Assembly: GCA_964439085.1 (NCBI GenBank)
Contig: CAYTNB010000151.1
Span: forward strand, 1-6,617
Length of the DNA: 6,617 nt
Reading direction: 5' to 3'
Source: JAADIV01 sp964439085
Lineage (GTDB): Bacteria > Desulfobacterota > Desulfobulbia > Desulfobulbales > VMSU01
Position numbers and translations under genes: made by a program
In this document: one piece after another, positions 1 through 5,924 of the stretch
Position numbering within the stretch: position 1 is the first letter of the stretch
Layout: the number at the start of each line of letters is the position of its first letter
Notes under the pieces: generated by a model
What the model saw: only the letters and a program-made list of their open reading frames with translations
Told to the model about the DNA's origin: nothing
Database searches by the model: none

Positions 1-419
1 TTATTCGTTACCGCACCAAGGACATTGCCAGCCTAAATGATGAACCTTGTGCCTGTGGTCGAACGTTTATGCGGATTCCCAAGATAACAGGTCGCACCGA
101 TGATATGCTTATTATTCGTGGGGTCAATGTTTTTCCATCCCAAATTGAGCAGGTTTTGATGAATGTGGAGGGGGTGGAACCGCATTATCAAATTATTGTT
201 GATCGCAAGGGATCCATGGATACTATGGAGGTACAGGTTGAGGTTAGTGAGGCCATTTTCTCGGATGAAATTAAAAATATGGAAAGGCTGAACAAACGTA
301 TTCAAGGTGATATTAAGGATTTGATTGGTTCATCCTGCAAGATATCCCTGGTTGAACCAAAAACTATCCAGCGTAGTGAAGGGAAGGCGCAGCGGGTTAT
401 TGACAAGAGAAAGATCTGA
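1..419 (+). CDS. paaK: Phenylacetate-CoA ligase (PaaK family), C-terminal part, cut by left edge
   Basis: This is the last 138 residues of an adenylate-forming aryl-acetate ligase; the reading frame begins at base 3 and ends with TGA at 417-419. The family makes phenylacetyl-CoA from phenylacetate, ATP and CoA in the cytoplasm. The fragment opens in the conserved YRTKD region, has a Cys-Ala-Cys-Gly pair (fragment residues 16-19), the hinge region GRTDDMLIIRG (30-40) followed by VNVFPSQIE, and near the end the GKAQRVIDKR segment, whose lysine (fragment residue 128) matches the usual C-terminal catalytic lysine of the superfamily. The C-terminal subdomain therefore looks intact. The stop codon lies 10 bases before the ACT-domain gene, which suggests one transcript. 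The true substrate could be phenylacetate, hydroxyphenylacetate, indoleacetate or another aryl acid; the fragment does not decide. The 5' part lies outside the window, so integrity of the whole gene is unknown. Confidence 0.95.
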   Translation, partial: IRYRTKDIASLNDEPCACGRTFMRIPKITGRTDDMLIIRGVNVFPSQIEQVLMNVEGVEPHYQIIVDRKGSMDTMEVQVEVSEAIFSDEIKNMERLNKRIQGDIKDLIGSSCKISLVEPKTIQRSEGKAQRVIDKRKI

Positions 420-429
420 AGGGGGGGAT

Positions 430-861
430 ATGCAAGTACAGCAAATAGCGATATTTTTGGAGAATCGTTCCGGCCGTTTGGCCGATATAAGTGCGCTCCT
501 GGCCAGGGAACAAATCAATATTCGGGCTATGTCTTTGGCTGATACCACAGACTTTGGCATACTGCGGTTGGTGGTGGATAACACCGATAAGGCCAAGGCG
601 GCCCTGAAAGAGAACGGCTTTACCATTGGGATCACGGATATTATTGCTATTCAGGTTAAGGATCAGCCGGGTGGCCTGGATAATATCTTACAGGTTGTGA
701 AAAAGGCGAATCTTGATGTGGAGTATATGTACGCTTTCACCCAGAAAAGCGGCGAATTGGGTATTTTGCTATTTCGTTTTGATAATCTGGCTGAGGCGAT
801 TGAAGTGTTGCAGCGTGAGGGAGTGAAGATACTGCCGGGCGAGAAGGTGCATGGTCTGTAA
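430..861 (+). CDS. Tandem ACT-domain protein (amino-acid-binding regulator, small)
   Basis: A 143-residue soluble protein made of two ACT-like modules: roughly residues 3-68 (with ENRSGRLADI at 11-20) and 72-138 (with DQPGGLDNIL at 78-87). Each module shows the typical N-terminal Gly-containing turn, ahead of the first helix, where ACT dimers bind amino acids. The reading frame is open upstream to 325, but ATG at 430 is chosen because it is preceded by a G-rich ribosome-binding site (AGGGGGGG, 420-427), starts at the natural beginning of the first ACT module, and avoids overlap with the ligase. There is no catalytic domain and no helix-turn-helix, so it is either a stand-alone sensor or a partner protein. 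Proteins of this size and fold are often found beside PaaK-type ligases, which suggests allosteric or regulatory control by an aromatic or branched-chain amino acid; that role is inferred. The next gene begins 36 bases downstream, so co-transcription with the importer is likely. Confidence 0.92.
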   Translation: MQVQQIAIFLENRSGRLADISALLAREQINIRAMSLADTTDFGILRLVVDNTDKAKAALKENGFTIGITDIIAIQVKDQPGGLDNILQVVKKANLDVEYMYAFTQKSGELGILLFRFDNLAEAIEVLQREGVKILPGEKVHGL

Positions 862-897
862 CAGCAGGTACTCATAAATAAATTCAGGAGATTAATT

Positions 898-2055
898 GTG
901 AAAAACAGCATGAGAACTAAGATTATGACTTGGCTGGCTGGGGCCGCTTTTTTATGCGCCTTTCTACCGACCATCAGTTTAGCGGATACAATAAAAATTG
1001 GCGCTATTTTGGCGGAAACTGGCCCTGCTGGTTTTTTGGGTAAGCCAGAGGCTAAGACTTTGCAGATGCTTGTTGAACAGGTAAATGCCCGGGGCGGCGT
1101 GGCTGGCAAGCATAAGGTCGAACTGTTGATTAAAGACTCTGGCGGCAAGAAGGAGCAGGCAGTATCCCTGGCCAAACAGCTTATTGAAGAGGATAAGGTC
1201 TTTGCCATCCTTGGCCCAACCCGCAGTGGCTCGACTATGGCGATTAAAAATATCGTTGAACAGTCCAAAACTATTCTTATTTCTTGCGCCTCAACTAAAA
1301 AAATTGTTGATCCGGTTGCCAAATACGTTTTCAAAACGCCGCAAAACGACAGCCTGGCAGCTCGGATGATTTTACAGGAGATGAAAAAAGAGGGGATTAC
1401 TAAAATAGCCGTAGTTGTTGGCGGCACCGGTTTTGGCAAGATGGGTAAGATGTTTGTCAATAAACTGGCCCCGGAGTACGGGATTTCTGTGCTGATGAAC
1501 GAGACATACAGCCCTAAGGCTACTGATTTAAGCCCACTGGTTACCAAAATGATGTCGAATAAGGGAATTCAAGGGGTGGTTAACTGGTCAATTGTGCCGG
1601 CTCAGACCATTTTGGCCAAGAATATGAGACAGCAGAAGTGGAATATACCCCTGTTTTTGAGCCATGGTTTTGGCAACATCAAATATGTGCAGGCTGGTGG
1701 CCCCGCAACTGAAGGGATTATGTTTCCAGCCGGTCGTTTGTTGATCGCTGACTCTTTGGCCGCTGATAATCCGCAACGGGATGTCCTGGTGAAATACAAA
1801 AATGATTATGAAAGCAAATATCATGAGCCAGTCAGTACCTTTGGCGGTCATGCCTACGATGCCTTTAAGATTCTATGTAAGGCTGTAGATGAGGCTGGTA
1901 GTCTGGATAAAGAGAAAGTTCGTTCAACTATTGAAAATATGACCTTTGTCGGCACTGGAGGAATTTTCCATTTCTCCCCCACCGACCATTCCGGTCTTAA
2001 GATTGATGCCTTCGATATGATGGTAGTTAAAAATGGTAAATTTGCCAAATTCTGA
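898..2055 (+). CDS. livK: Periplasmic amino-acid-binding protein of Liv-type ABC importer
   Basis: A 385-residue type I periplasmic binding protein (Leu/Ile/Val-binding family) that delivers ligand to the LivHMGF transporter. GTG at 898 is the chosen start: CAGGAG at 885-890 sits 7 bases upstream. ATG at codon 5 (910) is a weaker alternative. Residues 1-29 form a signal peptide (Lys/Arg-containing start, hydrophobic core about 12-24, cleavage probably after SLA29); Cys20 lies within the core but no lipobox surrounds it, so a soluble periplasmic protein is expected rather than a lipoprotein. The mature protein begins DTIKIGAILAETGP, typical of the family. GPTRSGSTMA (106-115) and SCAS (129-132) match the segments that usually contact the ligand's amino and carboxyl groups. 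The specificity pocket cannot be read reliably, so branched-chain, aromatic or other ligands remain possible. The gene ends just before a strong terminator, which fits a need for more binding protein than permease. Confidence 0.95.
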   Translation: MKNSMRTKIMTWLAGAAFLCAFLPTISLADTIKIGAILAETGPAGFLGKPEAKTLQMLVEQVNARGGVAGKHKVELLIKDSGGKKEQAVSLAKQLIEEDKVFAILGPTRSGSTMAIKNIVEQSKTILISCASTKKIVDPVAKYVFKTPQNDSLAARMILQEMKKEGITKIAVVVGGTGFGKMGKMFVNKLAPEYGISVLMNETYSPKATDLSPLVTKMMSNKGIQGVVNWSIVPAQTILAKNMRQQKWNIPLFLSHGFGNIKYVQAGGPATEGIMFPAGRLLIADSLAADNPQRDVLVKYKNDYESKYHEPVSTFGGHAYDAFKILCKAVDEAGSLDKEKVRSTIENMTFVGTGGIFHFSPTDHSGLKIDAFDMMVVKNGKFAKF

Positions 2056-2079
2056 TTGTGGGCGGTGAATGATTGTCAA

Positions 2080-2121
2080 GGGTTGTAGGATGGGCTGATC
2101 CCGTTCTATGACCCTTTTTTT
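2080..2121 (+). terminator. Intrinsic (Rho-independent) terminator after the binding-protein gene
   Basis: Bases 2080-2094 pair with 2100-2114 to make a 15-bp stem, including four G-U wobbles, closed by a five-base loop (CTGAT, 2095-2099). Seven T follow directly (2115-2121). It begins 24 bases after the stop codon of the binding-protein gene and lies 77 bases before livH. Stem, loop and U-run all fit the canonical form. It is likely to stop part of the transcription coming from the upstream genes, with readthrough or a separate promoter supplying livHMGF. Confidence 0.85.
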
Positions 2122-2198
2122 CGGAAAAAAATATGCAAACAAATTCCATAGTGTTGTTCAATAATTGTTTTTGATAGTAATCAAATTTTAAGGCACTA

Positions 2199-3089
2199 AT
2201 GTCCCTGGAACTCTTCATTCAATATCTCTTCTCCGGTATCACCTACGGTATAATTTACGCCATAGTTGCCATCGGTTTTAACATCATCTATAACACCACC
2301 GGCATCATTAATTTTGCCCAGGGGGAATTTGTTATGCTGGGCGGTATGTGTGCCATCTCCCTTCATGAGTTTTTGCCATTACCGGTGGCTATCCTGCTGG
2401 CCGTTCTTATAACCACTATGATTGGGGGCTTGATAGAAATAATTTTCATCCGCTGGCTGGATAATCCGTCGGTGCTGCGAATGATTATTATCACCATCGG
2501 CCTGTCTATTCTCATCAGGGAGGCCGCCCTCTTTGTCTGGGGGGAATCCGTGCGCAGCCTACCTTATTTCAATGGTGATGCTGTCACCTCAGTACAGATT
2601 TTCGGTGCCAATATTTCGCCCCAGGTGCTGTGGGTTATTGGTGTGTGCTCAGTAATAGTTGTTGGCCTAAGTCTATTTTTTCAATTTACATTTACAGGCC
2701 GAGAGATGCGGGCCTGCGCCGCTAATAGAATGGCTGCGACCCTTTGTGGTATTAATACCAAAAACAAGATTACCTGGTCCTTTATGCTAAGCGCAGGCAT
2801 AGGTGCGGTGGCAGGCTGTGTTATGTCACCAATTACCTATACCCAGTATGATATTGGTCCAGGCTTGGCGATCAAGGGCTTTACCGTGGTCATTCTCGGT
2901 GGTCTTGGTAACAGCATGGCAGCGGTGGCAGCTGGTTTGTTACTTGGTATCGTGGAGTCTTTTAGTATTGTGGTTGTGCCTATGGCCTATCAGGAAGTTG
3001 TCTCCATCGCTATTTTGCTGTTGGTTCTCTTCCTGCGCCCGAATGGCCTCTTTGGTAGCAAAGAGGCTGCTCGTCTGAAGGATTTTTAG
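2199..3089 (+). CDS. livH: Branched-chain amino acid ABC transporter permease LivH
   Basis: A 296-residue, very hydrophobic inner-membrane protein, one half of the channel of the Liv importer (partner LivM). It is the usual length for LivH, with about eight membrane segments. Diagnostic segments are TGIINFAQGEF (residues 34-44) after the first membrane helix, the cytoplasmic loop starting GREMRACAANR (167-177) and ending near CGIN, which is where the ATPases are expected to dock, and ILGGLGN (232-238) followed by the last membrane helices and a basic C-terminus. ATG at 2199 is supported by TTAAGG at 2188-2193, five bases upstream. The gene is separated from the binding-protein gene by a terminator and an AT-rich spacer, so it may have its own promoter; I see no convincing -35/-10 pair there. 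It is followed by an unusually long gap before livM. Confidence 0.96.
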   Translation: MSLELFIQYLFSGITYGIIYAIVAIGFNIIYNTTGIINFAQGEFVMLGGMCAISLHEFLPLPVAILLAVLITTMIGGLIEIIFIRWLDNPSVLRMIIITIGLSILIREAALFVWGESVRSLPYFNGDAVTSVQIFGANISPQVLWVIGVCSVIVVGLSLFFQFTFTGREMRACAANRMAATLCGINTKNKITWSFMLSAGIGAVAGCVMSPITYTQYDIGPGLAIKGFTVVILGGLGNSMAAVAAGLLLGIVESFSIVVVPMAYQEVVSIAILLLVLFLRPNGLFGSKEAARLKDF

Positions 3090-3203
3090 TGCCTTGTCCC
3101 CCTCTACGGGTGCTAATGAGATGAATCCCCTCGTGGGGTGTTAGTACCTTATGATTTGTTTTCGTGAAATAAATGGTAAGTAATATGGGATTTTTTTTAA
3201 GAG

Positions 3204-3245
3204 TTGATGAGTTGCGCCAACAGTTAACGTACTTTTACTCATCAA
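3204..3245 (+). repeat. Perfect 9-bp inverted repeat ahead of livM
   Basis: TTGATGAGT at 3204-3212 is the exact reverse complement of ACTCATCAA at 3237-3245, with a 24-base interval. The last two A of the right arm are also the first two bases of the AAGGGGG ribosome-binding site (3244-3250), so folding of the stem could alter access to that site. A GTTG/CAAC mini-hairpin competes with the last two bases of the left arm. The pairing is visible in the sequence; any regulatory role is inference. Confidence 0.6.
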
Positions 3246-3259
3246 GGGGGTGTAGAACA

Positions 3260-3280
3260 GTGTCCCCGAATGGCTGTTGA
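3260..3280 (+). other. Possible six-codon leader ORF coupled to livM
   Basis: GTG at 3260 opens a six-codon frame (V/M-S-P-N-G-C) that ends with TGA at 3278-3280, two bases before the livM ATG at 3283. It is the only nearby start with good spacing (9 bases) from the strong AAGGGGG site at 3244-3250. The livM ATG itself has no clear ribosome-binding site. The layout would suit reinitiation of ribosomes at livM. An alternative is that the mini-ORF is accidental and livM uses a weak site or TTG at 3277. Confidence 0.35.
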
Positions 3281-3282
3281 CC

Positions 3283-4350
3283 ATGGCTGTAATCAAAACG
3301 AACATACCCGTCTTGTTATTGGCTTCCCTTGTGGTGATCGTCCAGGTTATTACTGCGGCTACCGACACCTCGTTCTATCTCACCCAGCTTACAATGACGG
3401 CTTATTACTCACTGGTGATTATTGGACTATGCCTGCTCATGGGCTATGCCGGACAGCTCTCACTGGGGCACGCCGCCTTCTTTGCCATTGGCGGCTATGT
3501 TTCTGCCGCTCTTACCACCCATAACCTGCTTGGCCTGCAACAAAATCAATTGGTTGAGTTATTTAATAAAATTGGTTTGTTAGGTATGTCGCAGGACATA
3601 TATGGCGAACAACTTTTGACCTTTGTACCATGGGCGGCCTGTCTGCTGGCCCTTCTTGTGACCGTAATAATTGCCTTTGCCATCGGTAACCCGGTTTTGA
3701 AGCTGAAGGGCCATTATCTTGCTATGGCCACTTTGGGCTTTGGGATCATTATTTTTCGGATTGTCATGGCCACGGAATATTTTGGCGAGGCCGATGGTAT
3801 ATCTGAGGTTCCTCCCTTTCACCTCCTGCCCGGTCTCACCGTGAGTGGTGATTTTGGAGCCAGGGTGCCAAATTATTATATAGCCTGGGGCCTAGTGCTG
3901 CTGGGGATGATCTTGTTGCTCAACCTGGTAAATTCACGTGTGGGACGGGCCTTACGGGCTATTCATGGTTCCGAGGAGGCGGCGGTTGCCATGGGCGTAA
4001 ATGCCTCTCGCTTTAAGCTGTATACCTTTGTGATTAGTGCCGTATTTGCTGCTTTGGCCGGGGTGATGCTCACCCATTATAATGGCAGTATTGGCCCGTC
4101 GGAGGCCTCGATTATGAAGTCGGTACGTTACGTGGCGATCATTGCCATTGGCGGTATGTCCAGCCTTTGGGGGGCATTGAGCATGGGCGTAATCCTGAAC
4201 TTTATGTCACTTCGGGGCATGTTTGGCTCTTATGACGACGCTGTTTTTGGGGCGATTCTGATTATTATTATGCTGTTTGCGCCTGATGGGATCTTGCGGC
4301 TGCATATTTTAAAGAAATTACGGCGGGAAAATGGCACTTCTGGAAATTAA
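3283..4350 (+). CDS. livM: Branched-chain amino acid ABC transporter permease LivM
   Basis: A 355-residue inner-membrane protein, the second channel half of the importer. It has the LivM hallmark GYAGQLSLGHAAFF (residues 54-67), a cytoplasmic loop GRALRAIHGSEEAA (221-234) leading to AMGVN (236-240) for contact with the ATPases, and AIIAIGGMSSLWG (285-297) before the last membrane helices; the C-terminus is basic. Length and segment order fit the family. ATG at 3283 is the preferred start, although TTG at 3277 is in frame and would add two residues; an in-frame stop at 3253 limits any further extension to a few codons. No good Shine-Dalgarno site lies directly upstream, which is unusual among these genes and may mean coupling to the mini-ORF that ends at 3280. 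An out-of-frame ATG at 3270, in a direct repeat ATGGCTGT (3270-3277 and 3283-3290), is judged a decoy. The 3' end overlaps livG by 20 bases. Confidence 0.95.
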   Translation: MAVIKTNIPVLLLASLVVIVQVITAATDTSFYLTQLTMTAYYSLVIIGLCLLMGYAGQLSLGHAAFFAIGGYVSAALTTHNLLGLQQNQLVELFNKIGLLGMSQDIYGEQLLTFVPWAACLLALLVTVIIAFAIGNPVLKLKGHYLAMATLGFGIIIFRIVMATEYFGEADGISEVPPFHLLPGLTVSGDFGARVPNYYIAWGLVLLGMILLLNLVNSRVGRALRAIHGSEEAAVAMGVNASRFKLYTFVISAVFAALAGVMLTHYNGSIGPSEASIMKSVRYVAIIAIGGMSSLWGALSMGVILNFMSLRGMFGSYDDAVFGAILIIIMLFAPDGILRLHILKKLRRENGTSGN

Positions 4351-5098
4351 AAATCTAAGCCGTTCCTTTGGGGGCTTACAGGCGGTATCTGACGTCTCTT
4401 TCTCGCTGGAACCTGGCCTTATCAAGGCGGTGATCGGCCCGAATGGAGCTGGCAAGACCACCTTGTTTAATTTAATCTGTGGTAACATTCCCCCCTCAGT
4501 CGGCTCTATAAGTTTCCAGGGCCAACATATTGAACGTCTGGCGTCCCATCAAATAGCCGCTTTGGGGATGTCCAGAACCTTTCAAAATATTAAAATTTTC
4601 CCCGGCATGACAGCTCTGGAGAATGTCATGGTTGGCTGCCATACCAGGAGTCGGGCCGGATTTATAGCTGGGATGCTTTGTTTGCCACAAGCAAGGCAGG
4701 AGGAAAGGGAAATTCGCAGGAAAGCCCTTGAATTGCTCCATTTGGTAGAGATACGCCAGACGGCGAATACCGAGGCGGCAAGCCTGGCCTTTGGTCAGCA
4801 AAGGGCGGTGGAGTTAGCCCGATCCCTGGCTGCTGAACCGTCCCTTCTGCTCCTCGATGAGCCAGCGGCTGGTTTGAATATCTATGAAACTGCTGAATTG
4901 GCCCGCTTAATCACCAAAATTAAGGAGAGAGGAGTTACTATTTTACTGGTGGAACATGATATGTCGCTGGTAATGGATATCTCTGATGAGATTGTGGTTT
5001 TAAATTTTGGCCAAAAAATGGCCGAGGATATTCCGGCCAGAATTCAGCAGAATAAGGAAGTTATCCAAATATATTTGGGGGATGACGAGGATGCTTAA
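4331..5098 (+). CDS. livG: Branched-chain amino acid ABC transporter ATP-binding protein LivG
   Basis: A 255-residue cytoplasmic ATPase that pairs with LivF to power uptake. Walker A is GPNGAGKT (36-43), the Q-loop glutamine is in TFQN (Q85), the signature is LAFGQQ (152-157, a variant of LSGGQ; LivG proteins typically have LSYGQQ), Walker B is LLLLD (172-176) with catalytic Glu177, and the switch histidine is H209 in LLVEHDM. The segment around 100-125 is the short insertion usual in LivG. Every ATPase element is present, so the protein should be active. The start at 4331 overlaps the end of livM by 20 bases, with only a modest G-rich site (GCGGGAAA) before the ATG, so translational coupling to livM is likely. 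The C-terminal tail (IYLGDDEDA) ends as the livF start begins, with an 8-base overlap. Confidence 0.97.
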   Translation: MALLEIKNLSRSFGGLQAVSDVSFSLEPGLIKAVIGPNGAGKTTLFNLICGNIPPSVGSISFQGQHIERLASHQIAALGMSRTFQNIKIFPGMTALENVMVGCHTRSRAGFIAGMLCLPQARQEEREIRRKALELLHLVEIRQTANTEAASLAFGQQRAVELARSLAAEPSLLLLDEPAAGLNIYETAELARLITKIKERGVTILLVEHDMSLVMDISDEIVVLNFGQKMAEDIPARIQQNKEVIQIYLGDDEDA

Positions 5099-5810
5099 AA
5101 TAAAGAACCTGGAAGCGGCATACGGCCAGGTTCGGGTACTCAAAAGAATATCACTGCATATTAATCAGGGCGAAATTGTTTGCTTGATTGGCGCAAACGG
5201 GGCTGGTAAAACCACCCTGCTCAGTTCTATTTCCGGGCTGCTGCGGCCCATTATCGGCGAAATTATTTTTAATGATGAACAAATTGCGAGTCAGCAGGCA
5301 TATAAAATTGTCGCTCTAGGCTGCTCTCTGGTGCCCGAAGGGCGCCAGGTATTTGCCCCGATGACGGTGAAAGAAAACCTGATTCTCGGAGCCTATGTTC
5401 AATATAAGAAGGATAAAAAGAGACTAGCTGAGATGGATGTTGTTTATGATCTGTTTCCTGTCCTGCAAGAGCGATCCGAACAGCTGGCTGGCACCCTCTC
5501 GGGTGGTGAACAGCAGATGCTGGCCATGGGCCGAGCCCTGATGGCCAGACCCGAGTTGATTATGCTGGATGAACCATCCACTGGCTTGGCACCCCTGATC
5601 GTCAAAAATATATTTAAGATTATCCAGCGTATGCGTGCGACGGGATCCACGGTATTACTTGTTGAACAAAATGCCAAGGCGGCCTTGAAAATAGCCGATC
5701 GTGGCTACGTAATTGAAACCGGCAAAATTATTTTGCAAGGACCGGCTGATGATTTATTGAATAATCGTGATGTGCAGCGTGCCTATTTGGGACGAGCCAA
5801 GGACGAATGA
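5091..5810 (+). CDS. livF: Branched-chain amino acid ABC transporter ATP-binding protein LivF
   Basis: A 239-residue cytoplasmic ATPase, partner of LivG. Walker A is GANGAGKT (34-41), the LivF hallmark LVPEGRQVF lies at 80-88, the signature LSGGEQQ at 136-142, Walker B LIMLD at 156-160 with catalytic Glu161, and LLVEQNA at 189-195, where Gln193 stands in place of the usual switch histidine; this substitution is normal for LivF and not a defect. The reading frame is open upstream to 5007, but ATG at 5091 is chosen because the protein then starts MLKIKNLEAAYG as the family does, GGGGG at 5077-5081 lies nine bases upstream, and the overlap with livG shrinks to 8 bases. ATG at 5082 (three residues longer) is possible but sits directly on the G-run. 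The protein ends RAYLGRAKDE, a typical LivF tail. Confidence 0.97.
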   Translation: MLKIKNLEAAYGQVRVLKRISLHINQGEIVCLIGANGAGKTTLLSSISGLLRPIIGEIIFNDEQIASQQAYKIVALGCSLVPEGRQVFAPMTVKENLILGAYVQYKKDKKRLAEMDVVYDLFPVLQERSEQLAGTLSGGEQQMLAMGRALMARPELIMLDEPSTGLAPLIVKNIFKIIQRMRATGSTVLLVEQNAKAALKIADRGYVIETGKIILQGPADDLLNNRDVQRAYLGRAKDE

Positions 5811-5924
5811 GCTTTAGGAAAGAGTACTTTTTTAAAAATACACCTGCATACGATTGTTGTCGTACCGCTGAATAGTTGTAAATTATTTGGGGGGCAGAGA
5901 CTATTTGATATAAAAGGAGTAATC
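5811..5924 (+). promoter_or_regulatory. Spacer before the second paaK with a small inverted repeat
   Basis: This 114-base AT-rich gap has no clear intrinsic terminator after livF; AAAG-AGTA-CTTT followed by T is too weak to call. It contains a 6-bp inverted repeat, TACGAT/GTCGTA (5849-5854 with 5859-5864, one G-U pair if RNA). A loose promoter can be drawn with TTGTTG at 5854-5859 and TGTAAA at 5877-5882, 17 bases apart, which would overlap the inverted repeat as an operator might. The ribosome-binding site AAAGGAGT (5913-5920) before ATG 5925 is strong. Promoter and operator are tentative; the ribosome-binding site is secure. The ligase may be transcribed from here, from livF readthrough, or both. 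Confidence 0.35.

Larger units (their letters stand above)
3090..3282 (+). other. Long structured spacer between livH and livM
   Basis: A gap of 193 bases separates two permease genes that are normally adjacent or overlapping in this family. It contains no credible full-length gene but several inverted repeats: an 8-bp stem pairing 3109-3116 with 3141-3148 that encloses a CCCC-TCGT-GGGG hairpin (3127-3138), an 8-bp AT-rich hairpin (3154-3174), an eight-T run (3191-3198), and a perfect 9-bp stem (3204-3212 with 3237-3245) that holds a smaller GTTG-CGC-CAAC hairpin at 3211-3221. A strong Shine-Dalgarno sequence follows the last stem. It could be a processing or mRNA-stability region, an attenuator, or a remnant of a small palindromic repeat. 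Which of these applies cannot be decided from one copy. Confidence 0.6.

Noticed and set aside
325..429. Upstream extension of the ACT protein to 325
   Set aside because: It lies inside the ligase coding frame, lacks ACT-like sequence, and ATG 430 has a strong G-rich ribosome-binding site.
663..1547. Long open frame of 294 codons on the minus strand
   Set aside because: It lies antisense to the ACT gene end and the binding-protein gene, its translation resembles no family I recognise, and it is rich in Ser/Ile/Leu as expected for a mirror of a real gene.
2154..2180. Possible promoter for livH (TTGTTC with GATAGT or TAGTAA)
   Set aside because: Spacing and match to consensus are poor in an AT-rich spacer where such hits are expected by chance.
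3270..3524. 84-codon frame starting at ATG 3270
   Set aside because: It overlaps livM in another frame; its product has no recognisable features, while the livM frame encodes conserved transporter motifs.
5007..5090. Upstream extension of LivF to ATG 5007
   Set aside because: It would add 28 residues not seen in the family and overlap livG by about 90 bases; ATG 5091 has the better spacing and a typical N-terminus.
5669..5671. Missing switch histidine in LivF (Gln193)
   Set aside because: VEQN at this position is the normal state in LivF proteins, so it is not evidence for an inactive ATPase.
5814..5836. AAAG-AGTA-CTTT followed by T-run as a terminator after livF
   Set aside because: The stem is only four Watson-Crick pairs of mostly A-T with no G-C core, too weak to call.
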